Source: CAVTJX01 sp963735175 (GTDB taxonomy: Bacteria > Electryoneota > RPQS01). Taken from it: a DNA stretch of 64,000 nucleotides. Position 1 is the stretch's first letter; each line of letters begins with the position of its first letter. Shown piece by piece: positions 1 to 7,702 of this stretch. Made by a program: the position numbers and the translations under genes. Where the stretch lies: assembly GCA_963735175.1 (NCBI GenBank), contig CAVTJX010000019.1, positions 62,001 through 126,000 on the forward strand. The letters run 5' to 3'. The notes under the pieces were generated by a model. It made no database searches. It was given only the letters and a program-made list of their open reading frames with translations, and was not told where the DNA came from.

Positions 1-683
1 CCGTCTTCGGGATGCGCGCCCTCGGCCACCACCACGATGGAGAACGACTTGCGCAGATGGCGGTCGTGAAGCTGTTTGCACACGCCTTCGTAGCTGAACG
101 GCCGCTCGGGAATCAGGATCAGGTCCGCGCCACCGGCAAGACCCGCGCAGAGCGCGATCCAGCCGGAGTTGCGGCCCATCGTTTCCAGAATCATGATGCG
201 GTGATGCGACTCGGCCGTGGAATGCAGCCGGTCGATGGCATCCGTCACGATCTGCACCGCCGTCTGAAAACCGAAGGTGACGTCGGTCGCGGCGATATCG
301 TTGTCGATCGTCTTCGGCACGCCGATGACTTTCACCCCGAGCCGCGCCATTTCGTGGGACGCGCGCAGCGTGCCGTCACCGCCCACGCAGACCACCGCCC
401 CGATATGATGCAGGACCAGATTCTCCAGAATGCGCGCGGTTGTCTCCCCATCCTGCAGGGGATTGAACCGGCTCGTCCCCAGAATCGTTCCGCCGCGATA
501 GAGGATCCCCGATACCGACATCGCGGGCAGGGGAATGAATTCCCCCGTGGCCGCGCCCTTCCAGCCGCCCTTGATGCCGACGCACTCCCAGCCGTAGCGC
601 TGGGTGGCGGTGCGGACGACGGCGCGAATCACTGCGTTCAGGCCGGGACAGTCCCCGCCGCTGGTCAAAATGGCAAGTCGCAT
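1..683 (-). CDS. pfkA: 6-phosphofructokinase, C-terminus beyond the window
   Basis: Phosphorylates fructose 6-phosphate to the 1,6-bisphosphate in glycolysis, in the cytoplasm. Reading inward from ATG at 683-681 the protein begins MRLAILTSGGDCPGLNAVIR, the N-terminal signature of the family. Residues 101-105 are GGDGT and 123-129 are PKTIDND (substrate-binding and catalytic loop). The Gly of GGDG is typical of ATP-dependent enzymes, while the Lys of PKTIDND is typical of pyrophosphate-dependent and group III enzymes. By family knowledge this mixed pair belongs to the group III PFK clade, usually ATP-dependent. About 227 codons are present against a usual 320-400. It is divergent from hsp20. 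Confidence 0.93.
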   Translation of the reverse strand, partial: MRLAILTSGGDCPGLNAVIRAVVRTATQRYGWECVGIKGGWKGAATGEFIPLPAMSVSGILYRGGTILGTSRFNPLQDGETTARILENLVLHHIGAVVCVGGDGTLRASHEMARLGVKVIGVPKTIDNDIAATDVTFGFQTAVQIVTDAIDRLHSTAESHHRIMILETMGRNSGWIALCAGLAGGADLILIPERPFSYEGVCKQLHDRHLRKSFSIVVVAEGAHPED

Positions 684-1060
684 GAATTTTGATTCAATCT
701 CATAGTAAAAGTGAAATGTAGCACTTCGCCCGTGGAAAGTCAAGGCAAAGGGATAGATGCCGTCTACTTCACCTTATCGGCAGAAGTACGTTAAGGATGA
801 ACGGTTGACACTGTCGCAAGCCCGGTCTCATGTGCCGTATTTTAGACTCTGCCAAAATGAACGAATCCCATCGGTTGAAATGGCAGGGATAGTCAGCAGG
901 AATGGCACACTTCAGAAATCTCGGAAGTAGAATGTGTCGTTATAAGTCTTTAATCTATTATTATTTTAAGATTTATGCAGATCGGCACGACCGTTGCAAA
1001 TCTGTTGGCTGTACACGTAATGTAATCCCATTTACATACACCAACCCAAGGAGATGAACC
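684..1060. other. Divergent intergenic region pfkA / hsp20
   Basis: No gene is seen. The stretch is AT-richer than its surroundings, especially at about 930-980, and must carry promoters for both divergent genes. I could not fix a convincing -35/-10 pair or a CIRCE-type heat-shock repeat. Confidence 0.5.
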
Positions 1061-1507
1061 ATGGCAATTACCCGCTGCCAACCGATGCGAACCACTATGC
1101 ACCCTGTCTGGATGGAAAACTGGAGTCCCCTCAGCCGCCTGATGGACGATTTCTTCGCCGGGAACCGCCAGGGCAACGTGATGGTCTGGGGTCCCAATGT
1201 GGACGTGCTGGAGACCACGGAAGGCTTCGAAATCCATGCCGAATTGCCGGGTGTCCGGCAGGAAGACGTGAAAATCACGCTCGACAACAACGTCCTCACG
1301 CTGTCTGGCGAGAAACAGCAGGAACTCAAGGAAGAAAAGGAGAACCTGCTCCGCGTGGAGCGCAACTATGGCCGCTTCGAACGCAGCTTCAGCCTGCCCG
1401 ACACCATCAAGGCCGACGGCGTCCGCGCCCACTTCGAAAACGGCGTCCTCCGCATCCTCCTCCCCAAAGCCGAGGAAGCCAAGTCCCGCCGGATCCAGCT
1501 AAGTTAG
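1061..1507 (+). CDS. Small heat shock protein, Hsp20/alpha-crystallin family
   Basis: ATP-independent holdase that binds unfolding proteins in the cytoplasm. 148 aa, a usual length. The alpha-crystallin domain spans about residues 45-145, with the NVDVLE start, the ELPGV loop, the GE(K)-rich middle and the family hallmark FENGVLRILLPKAEE near the C-terminus. The start is ATG 1061, preceded by the ribosome-binding site AAGGAG at 1049-1054. The gene stands alone, and repeat element C follows almost directly after the stop. Confidence 0.95.
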   Translation: MAITRCQPMRTTMHPVWMENWSPLSRLMDDFFAGNRQGNVMVWGPNVDVLETTEGFEIHAELPGVRQEDVKITLDNNVLTLSGEKQQELKEEKENLLRVERNYGRFERSFSLPDTIKADGVRAHFENGVLRILLPKAEEAKSRRIQLS

Positions 1508-1515
1508 CTGGACCA

Positions 1516-1556
1516 CGAGGCGCTGGCGCCGTTGATTGCCGCGCTTCGCGCAAGCT
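1516..1556. repeat. Dispersed intergenic element C, copy 1
   Basis: GC-rich stretch with the core GCGCTGGCGCC ... GATTGCCGCGC ... CGCGCAAGCTG. Related copies lie directly after the POT gene (17620-17653) and after macB (21687-21735). All three begin within about 40 bases of a stop codon on the + strand. Confidence 0.55.
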
Positions 1557-1696
1557 GAATTTATTTCAAGTTGCCATCCCCGGCCCGTCTTCGGTGCCGG
1601 GGACCCCATTTGCTTTGGCCGCCTCACTATAGTGCGAACCAAAAAATCTGAACATCGGCCCGCGGGCTACCCTCCTCCGCGCACCGACAAACGATG

Positions 1697-1731
1697 AACG
1701 GGCGACCCATTGCGGTCGCCCGTTTGTTTTT
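1697..1731 (+). terminator. Rho-independent terminator
   Basis: Eleven-bp perfect stem (1697-1707 with 1714-1724), six-base loop, followed by TGTTTTT. It lies about 190 bases after hsp20. The remainder of 1557-1995 shows no gene. Confidence 0.8.
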
Positions 1732-1995
1732 GCCCGCTAGGCTCTGGAATGCAGTGCCGCACGGCAGTGCGCTCTTCTACTTGAATTATGTAGTCCTATT
1801 GCCTATATTGGCGTTGTCGGTAAGTCCGCTCGTTTCCCCGCAGTTAGAACCACCGTTCCAGTAAATCTCAACATGCCGGAGGTCCCCCCAATTCTTCGCT
1901 AAAGAAGCCATGTAACAGACTGCCAACTCCAAGGCAGACCCCGTTTCAGGTCTCTCCCGACGTGGAGAGCGAGCAATTGACCCGGAGGATTGAAG

Positions 1996-2643
1996 TTGAA
2001 GATCACAATGGCGGCTTACGCGATTCTGGCGAGTGCCTTAATCAGCGGCGTCACATTCGGTCAGAATGTGCCGCTCGCACTGAATCAGACAATTGTGATG
2101 CCGGTGGAAAGCGCGATCTGGGATGTGATGCCACACCCCGACGGCTATTTCGTGTGGGCTCAGGCAACGGCGCCGGATTCTGATCAAACGCGCATCTATT
2201 GGGGGCGCAGTGATCTGGGGAATGTGGATTCGCTGGATCTGGACGTGGGCGAACCGCAAAACCTGGTTTGCTTCTGGCGGGATAACTACGAACCATATCT
2301 GGTGCTGGCCTCGCGCCATGTGTACGAGCCGTACGACGCCACACTGCTCGGTCACCACATCACTGGCCGTCTCGACGACACCGGTTTCCGCGTTTACCGG
2401 TTGACGGATGGCCGGCCGGACTCACTCTTCTACCACTGGCCGGCACGACTCGATTATCTGACGTGGGACACGTGGGACCTCTTGGTCAATTTCCGGATGG
2501 GCGTCGCCATGCCGACGCCACCGCCGCCGGCCGTGTCCACCACCCTGGCGTTGGGGATATCGTGGGATCATCCCTTTACGTATAACGACTACCCGAATCC
2601 ATACTCGGCAGGGTATCCTCACCTGCAGTCTGTTCATTCGTAA
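1996..2643 (+). CDS. Secreted protein of unknown function (N-terminal part)
   Basis: Not recognised as a family. TTG 1996 is preferred as start because GGAGG at 1984-1988 is seven bases upstream; TTG 1990 is too close and ATG 2008 is a further option. The product starts with a short basic region and a hydrophobic segment ending near SGVTFGQ, a signal peptide. The body is rich in Trp, Tyr and Asp. The frame stops at 2641-2643 without a sorting domain, and another open frame starts two bases later and ends in one. The two are therefore probably one exported protein split by an indel near 2600-2640. The rest is inference. Confidence 0.6.
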   Translation: MKITMAAYAILASALISGVTFGQNVPLALNQTIVMPVESAIWDVMPHPDGYFVWAQATAPDSDQTRIYWGRSDLGNVDSLDLDVGEPQNLVCFWRDNYEPYLVLASRHVYEPYDATLLGHHITGRLDDTGFRVYRLTDGRPDSLFYHWPARLDYLTWDTWDLLVNFRMGVAMPTPPPPAVSTTLALGISWDHPFTYNDYPNPYSAGYPHLQSVHS

Positions 2644-2644
2644 C

Positions 2645-3565
2645 ATGCTTTCCGATGCGCTCGAGCAACATTCACTCTACTCTAACGTTTGCTCGGGAAG
2701 CTACTGGGCTTGGACTTCGGCCGATGACGGTCCCATCGCTAGTCGCATGGCAACTTCGATAACAAGCCACACGCCCGGCAACTCTTCACTCAGTTCAAGT
2801 CTCGAACAGGTCCAGGTTCAAGCGGACCACGAGTCCGTGATTGGCGATCGGGATCGCAATTGCAGTTCGGTACCGGCGGTCAATTGCGCCAGCTCGCCAT
2901 TGGCCTGCACGTATGACCGGTCCGCGCAGGTTGCCCTCACGTTCCTGTTTTCGCCGGAGGCAGATGCCTACGGCGTCTTTCGGTCTGGTGGCAGCGATCT
3001 TGCGTGGTCGGTCCCCGGGCCCTATGACTTCTGGCTGGCGGGAGAATGCGCGGGCAGCAACACCGCCGAAGAGTTTCTCTGTTATGATGCGTCGCGCCAC
3101 GTCTTCGATATCTTCGAGGCGGCTAACGGTACCCTCGTGGGCACGACCGACTCCGTCATGATCCTGGCGGGAGACAGCGGCGTCCGCGTCATTGGCCGCG
3201 ATGACAGTACGGCACGGCGGCTGGTTTTCCGGGATGGCAATCAACTGAAACTGTATACCTTCGGAGAATTCGCCGGGGTCAACGAGCCGAAGACTCGCGT
3301 TCCCGGCGACTTCACTCTGCGCGCCTTCCCGAATCCGTTCAATCCCACTACGGAGATTACCTTTGACCTGCCCACGGCGACAAACGTCAAATTGCAGGTT
3401 TTCAATGTGCTGGGACAGTGTGTTGCGACCCTCGCCGAAGGGCCACGAACGGCGGGGCCACATGCGGTGAAGTTCGATGGAAGCGCACTTTCGTCGGGCG
3501 TCTACCTTTATCGCCTCGAAGCCGGCAGCTTCGTGGCACAGAACAAGATGCTTCTGGCCAAGTAG
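2645..3565 (+). CDS. Sorting-domain protein, probable C-terminal part of the preceding gene
   Basis: 306 codons from ATG 2645. The last ~85 residues form a type IX-style C-terminal sorting domain: FPNPFNPTTEITFDLP, then LQVFNVLGQCVATL, SSGVYLYRLEAG, and a terminal KMLLAK. In Bacteroidota such domains direct export through the outer membrane by T9SS. No signal peptide is seen at this start, which supports joining it to 1996-2643. The middle region has no domain I recognise. Confidence 0.65.
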   Translation: MLSDALEQHSLYSNVCSGSYWAWTSADDGPIASRMATSITSHTPGNSSLSSSLEQVQVQADHESVIGDRDRNCSSVPAVNCASSPLACTYDRSAQVALTFLFSPEADAYGVFRSGGSDLAWSVPGPYDFWLAGECAGSNTAEEFLCYDASRHVFDIFEAANGTLVGTTDSVMILAGDSGVRVIGRDDSTARRLVFRDGNQLKLYTFGEFAGVNEPKTRVPGDFTLRAFPNPFNPTTEITFDLPTATNVKLQVFNVLGQCVATLAEGPRTAGPHAVKFDGSALSSGVYLYRLEAGSFVAQNKMLLAK

Positions 3566-3593
3566 CTTCTTCCTGTCCCTGCGGGCTACAGAC

Positions 3594-3629
3594 AAAATCC
3601 CACGCCGAAGCCGGCGTGGGATTTTTTTA
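3594..3629 (+). terminator. Strong rho-independent terminator
   Basis: Stem ATCCCACGCCG / CGGCGTGGGAT (3597-3607 with 3612-3622), loop AAGC, preceded by AAA and followed by seven T. It lies about 30 bases after the sorting-domain stop. Confidence 0.9.
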
Positions 3630-3727
3630 TGATCGGACCACGCTCCCCATTCCTTCGTCAGGGAATGCTTTCTTCGTAGGCGGCTCTGCCGCGGCGAGAA
3701 ATGGCGACGCATCCCACAAAAACGCCA

Positions 3728-3754
3728 ACCGCCGGCCTCTGCGGGGCCGGCGGT
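3728..3754 (-). terminator. Terminator of the first C10 peptidase gene
   Basis: Ten-bp stem ACCGCCGGCC / GGCCGGCGGT. Read on the - strand it is followed by GGTTGGCGTTTTTG, a T-rich tail. It lies about 30 bases beyond the - strand stop at 3783. Confidence 0.7.
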
Positions 3755-3782
3755 CGGTTCGATGTACGGACTGCGAGAAAGT

Positions 3783-6700
3783 TTACTTCAACAATTGCAG
3801 CTTCTGCACGCTGTTGACGTCGCCGGCGCGGAAGCGCACGAAATAGAAGCCGGTGCCAAGATTCGCCCCGTCGAAGCGCGCCGTGTATTCACCGGCAGGC
3901 TGCATGCCGTTGGCCAGTGACGCCACCATGCGACCCGTGACGTCGAACACATCGAGATGCACTTCCACCGCTTCGGATATCCGGTAGCGCAGTGACGTCG
4001 TGGGATTGAAGGGATTCGGATACGCGCCGGTCAGCTCCGTCGTCAGCGAGGCCGGAGTGTCTGCTATCAGCGCGCCCGTGATCCGGAAGTCGGCGTTGGA
4101 TGTGTCGCCGGTGGCTGGATTCGAGACGCTGATCACGCGCACCCGCGCGCGGCTGGAAAGCGCGCCGGATACCCGCCAGGAATGCGATCCGTCATTAATG
4201 GTAGTGCTGGTGATGGTTTCCCAGGTACCCGTCGGATAGGTACGATTGAGTTGCAGCTTCACATAACCCACCACGCCGTTCGGTGTCCAGCGGATCACCG
4301 TGGAAGAATTGAGGTACAGCAGCTCGCCGCCATTGGGAGCGACCAGCGGCAGCGACTGTCCGGCCACCGCCGTGATGGTGAAGTTGGCGTTCGACGTGTC
4401 GCCGACGCTGGGATAAGAGACCGAGGTCACGCGCACCCGCGCCGCCGTCGCCGCCGCGCCGCTCAGGGCAAAGGCGTGCGAACCGTCATTGACAGTTGAG
4501 GAGATAACGGTTTCCCACACGCCGGTGGGGTAGCTGCGGTTGAGCTGAATTCTCACATAGCCGGTAATATTGGAACTCGTCCAACGCACGGTGCCAAGCG
4601 CGCCTGTCGCCCACGACTCGCCGCCGTTGGGAGCCGTCACGGTCACGGTGCGCGCGATCGGCGCGGCGGCCGTTATCGTAAAGTTGGCGTCCGACGTGTC
4701 GCCCACGCTGGGATACGTGATTGAAGTGACGCGCACCCGGGCCGCCGCCGCCGCCGCGCCGCTGAGGATCAGCGAGTGCATACCGTCATTGACCGTCGAT
4801 GCCATTACCGTTTCCCACATCCCCGTGGGGTAGGCGCGGTTGAGCTGAATCGACACGTAGCCGGTGAGATTGGCGCTCGTCCAGCGGATCGTGGCGGTCG
4901 CGCCCGCGGCCCATGTCTCGCCGCCGTTGGGAGCGGTGACCGCGATACTCCGGGCAGTCGGGGGCGGTGTGCTGACAATCGTGAAATTCGCGTTCGAAGT
5001 ATCACCCACCGTCGCCGTGAGCACATCCACCACACGCACGCGCGCCGTGCTCGACGCCGCGCCGCTGAGGGTGAACGTGTGCGCTCCGTCGTTCGCCGTC
5101 GAAGCGATGACCGCTTCCCACGCGCCGCCGGGATATGCGCGGTTCAGTTCCACCTTCACATTACCGATCACGTTAAGGCTTGACCAACTCACGATGGCCG
5201 TGGAACCCGCCGTCCACGTTTCGCCGCCGTTGGGAGCGGCGAGCGTGACGCTGCTGACCGGCGGCGGCGGGGCGGCGGCGATCGTAAAGTTGGCGTTGGA
5301 AGTATCACCCACGGTCGGTGAGGTGACGCCCACCACGCGCACCCGGGCGCTCGTCGCGGCCGCGCCGCTGATCGTCCACGAGAAACTGCCGCTGTTGGCG
5401 ACCGCCGCGCCGATTGTCTCCCACGTTCCCGTGGGATACGTGCGATTGAGCTGCACGTTGATATTATCGCTCAGATTCGAACTCGACCAGGTAATCGTCG
5501 CGCCGGCGCCGACGGTCCAGGTCTCGCCGCCGTTGGGCGCGGACAAGGTCAGGCTTGGCGTGGGCGTGCTGCCGCCCGCCGGACGGATGTAACGAACGGT
5601 CTGCTCGACCATCGGATTACAGCCGGTCCACGAACAATAGAGGTTGTCGACGGTGTACCATGCCGTATGGCTGTCGCTCCAACCGTAGTTGAAATGCAGT
5701 TGATTGCCGGCACTCGTGCGCCAGCCGTCGCAAACGATCGCGTGCAGGGCGATGACGTAGAACATCGGATGGCCCGCGTTCAACTCCTGCTGCAAAATGC
5801 CGAACCACGCCGCGGCGTTGGCATAGTCGGCGCGTGGCTCGATGTCGATGTCGCTGGCCATGCCGTAATGGTCACGGAAGGCATTCACCGCCGCCGCCAG
5901 TGATGCGCCGCTGCCGCAACGGCCAAAATCCATATTCTCGGCAACGCCCATCTCATAACACAGTTCCGCGGCCGCGTCCTTCTGCGCCTGGGTTTCGGTG
6001 CCCGTGTAACGGTTCAGCGTGTTGGCCCAGTCGAGGGCGTCGCTGAATTCGGCCGTCAATACGCCGCCGCCTACGTTCGTGCCGCAGGAGTTGTCGCCGT
6101 TCCACGTATAGCTGTGTGTGCCCGTGCCATTGGCCGGGTAACGCCAGAAATTTATAATCTGCGCGGTCGCCGTGGCGACACAACCCACCACACTGCGCCC
6201 GCCGCTGCCCAGCGGACAGAACGCGTTGTAGGGCGCGCCCTGGTGCCACGAACTCTGCAGCAAGGGTTCGACACTCGCCACTTCGTCCAGCGCGCTGGCC
6301 GCCGTTTCGGCCGCCGCGGCGCGCGAAAACTCGGCATAACTGCCCGCGTAGCTCTGCCACAACTGGCGGTCTTTTCGTACCTGCTCGAACGCGGCTTGCA
6401 TCGCCGGCGACACCTGCGCGGCTTCGCTTACGTCGCGCGCCACGGCGATTTTCTGCGCCAGCTCCTCCTTGATGAACTGAACGAAGCCCCCCTCATCGTT
6501 CACGTCGAAATGCGAGTCTCCGGAATATGCGGTAATCGGCGGCAGTTCGGTATAGGCGGGCAGCAGGATGTAGCCCTGCGAAAGCGCCGCAACGTAACCC
6601 ACAAGCTGACCCTCGATGAACAGTTCCTGCATCACCGGGGGCGCTTCATCCAAACTGTTCGACCATTGCTGGTCGCGACTATATTGCAGCCAATTGCGGA

Positions 6701-6824
6701 CCACGGCCGACCGCGCATCCGCAGTCGTCGGGGTCAACGCGGCATTTGTTATGCGCGGGCTGATCAATGTACCGGCCATGAGGGCCATGGCCATCATCAT
6801 TTGCATGTGGACTTTCATTTTCAT
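3783..6824 (-). CDS. C10 family (streptopain-like) secreted cysteine peptidase with five Ig-like repeats and sorting domain
   Basis: 1,013 aa from ATG 6824, chosen over an upstream in-frame start because GGAG lies six bases before it and a signal peptide (MKMKVHMQMM...) follows directly. Residues ~30-190 resemble the inhibitory prodomain. The peptidase has Cys215 in VGCVATATAQI and His361 in ALHAIVCDGW, the catalytic pair of family C10. From ~445 there are five repeats of ~98 aa, each starting with a variant of APNGGETW and including VQLNRxYPTGxWE and GDTSNANFTI, similar to the Kre9/KNH-type Ig-like domain (Pfam family named from memory). The C-terminus is a sorting domain (AYPNPFNPTTSLRYRI ... 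KLQLLK). A paralogue lies directly upstream in the same direction. Confidence 0.9.
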   Translation of the reverse strand: MKMKVHMQMMMAMALMAGTLISPRITNAALTPTTADARSAVVRNWLQYSRDQQWSNSLDEAPPVMQELFIEGQLVGYVAALSQGYILLPAYTELPPITAYSGDSHFDVNDEGGFVQFIKEELAQKIAVARDVSEAAQVSPAMQAAFEQVRKDRQLWQSYAGSYAEFSRAAAAETAASALDEVASVEPLLQSSWHQGAPYNAFCPLGSGGRSVVGCVATATAQIINFWRYPANGTGTHSYTWNGDNSCGTNVGGGVLTAEFSDALDWANTLNRYTGTETQAQKDAAAELCYEMGVAENMDFGRCGSGASLAAAVNAFRDHYGMASDIDIEPRADYANAAAWFGILQQELNAGHPMFYVIALHAIVCDGWRTSAGNQLHFNYGWSDSHTAWYTVDNLYCSWTGCNPMVEQTVRYIRPAGGSTPTPSLTLSAPNGGETWTVGAGATITWSSSNLSDNINVQLNRTYPTGTWETIGAAVANSGSFSWTISGAAATSARVRVVGVTSPTVGDTSNANFTIAAAPPPPVSSVTLAAPNGGETWTAGSTAIVSWSSLNVIGNVKVELNRAYPGGAWEAVIASTANDGAHTFTLSGAASSTARVRVVDVLTATVGDTSNANFTIVSTPPPTARSIAVTAPNGGETWAAGATATIRWTSANLTGYVSIQLNRAYPTGMWETVMASTVNDGMHSLILSGAAAAAARVRVTSITYPSVGDTSDANFTITAAAPIARTVTVTAPNGGESWATGALGTVRWTSSNITGYVRIQLNRSYPTGVWETVISSTVNDGSHAFALSGAAATAARVRVTSVSYPSVGDTSNANFTITAVAGQSLPLVAPNGGELLYLNSSTVIRWTPNGVVGYVKLQLNRTYPTGTWETITSTTINDGSHSWRVSGALSSRARVRVISVSNPATGDTSNADFRITGALIADTPASLTTELTGAYPNPFNPTTSLRYRISEAVEVHLDVFDVTGRMVASLANGMQPAGEYTARFDGANLGTGFYFVRFRAGDVNSVQKLQLLK
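4084..5551 (-). repeat. Five tandem ~300-bp in-gene repeats
   Basis: DNA encoding the five Ig-like repeats of the C10 peptidase. The segment complementary to the PNGGE codons (GCCGCC-T/A-TTGGGAGC on the + strand) recurs near 4329, 4621, 4920, 5228 and 5531, a spacing of ~290-310 bases. Such arrays can expand or contract by recombination. Confidence 0.85.
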
Positions 6825-7440
6825 CGATCGCTCCAGGATTATCGCGGACTCCGGCCACCGGGGCCGAACGCACTTTGTGGCTTTAGTGAAATCACGTCGC
6901 CGAAGCGTGGTGATTTCCCCATCCCTCAAATTTCGCCTGTTGATCTGTTCAACAGCGATTCACGTGCGGCCTGAATCGGTATCTCCCGAGCCAGAAAATC
7001 AAATTAGGCTTTAGGATTTGGAATGTCAAGCTAAAATGAACACGGAATTATTCAGCGGAACACCATCAAGGTAATTCACACTGTGTCGGGATATGGCAAC
7101 GCAATCACCATGCCCGCCGGAAATGCGTGGAGGGTTCGAAATATTGTGGGTCTCCAACCTTCGTTACACACGGTGCATCAGTATAATTGCAGTGACCCAG
7201 GGCACGTTGTACAAACTGTGATCGAATGTGTATTTCCGTTCGAATTCAGCTTTCGTGAATGCGGCAAGAGTGACCATTTCTCGTGTTGTGTTGACCCGGA
7301 TAATAATGGTGATTCGGGTCACTGTCGGCGAAACAAGCGGAAGCTGAAGAGGCGTGCGCCATGAAATGAAATGCGATCCTCGCCGCCGGCTTGCGGAGTT
7401 ATCACCAGCCGCGCCGACGACGGACTGGCCTAATCGGAAC
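6825..7440. other. Intergenic region between the two C10 peptidase genes
   Basis: No supportable gene. Short open frames on both strands lack family resemblance and ribosome-binding sites. Base composition is more AT-rich than the genes. The promoter of the - strand gene at 3783-6824 should lie here. Confidence 0.4.
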
Positions 7441-7468
7441 CGAGGCCCGCTCGTGTGAGCGGGCCTCG
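7441..7468. terminator. Perfect 12-bp hairpin, possible terminator
   Basis: CGAGGCCCGCTC (7441-7452), loop GTGT, GAGCGGGCCTCG (7457-7468). No T-run follows on either strand, so the role is uncertain. Confidence 0.5.
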
Positions 7469-7646
7469 GGCGGTGAAACGGCAGTGCCGGAGAAGCCCAT
7501 TTACCCGCCGATGTACGGTGGCAGCCGGGATGCCTCGCGGGGCATCGCTTCATGGCTGCACGGCTCAGGTTCTGTACATCGACGGAGTAGGGTGTCGGAT
7601 CGATGGAGGTGGCTGCGGAGGGAATCCCTTCACGAAGTATTCAGGT

Positions 7647-7691
7647 CGGCGTATACCGCCGTCCAATCAATGTGGACGGCGGTATACGCCG
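7647..7691. terminator. Very long perfect hairpin (19 bp) after the second C10 gene
   Basis: Arms 7647-7665 and 7673-7691 are exactly complementary over 19 bases with a seven-base loop. It begins 12 bases beyond the stop of the - strand peptidase gene. No T-tract is present, so it may act as a 3-prime-end stabiliser rather than a classical terminator. Confidence 0.65.
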
Positions 7692-7702
7692 AAGACGAAG
7701 TA

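Noticed and set aside
12..692. Long open frame on the + strand opposite pfkA
   Set aside because: The - strand encodes an unmistakable phosphofructokinase; the + frame is its antisense shadow with no family resemblance.
4084..5551. CRISPR-like array
   Set aside because: The ~300-bp period is protein-coding in one frame (Ig-like repeats) and far too long for CRISPR repeats.
7083..7364. Possible 93-aa gene in the gap between the C10 genes
   Set aside because: No ribosome-binding site, no recognisable motif, and composition unlike neighbouring genes.
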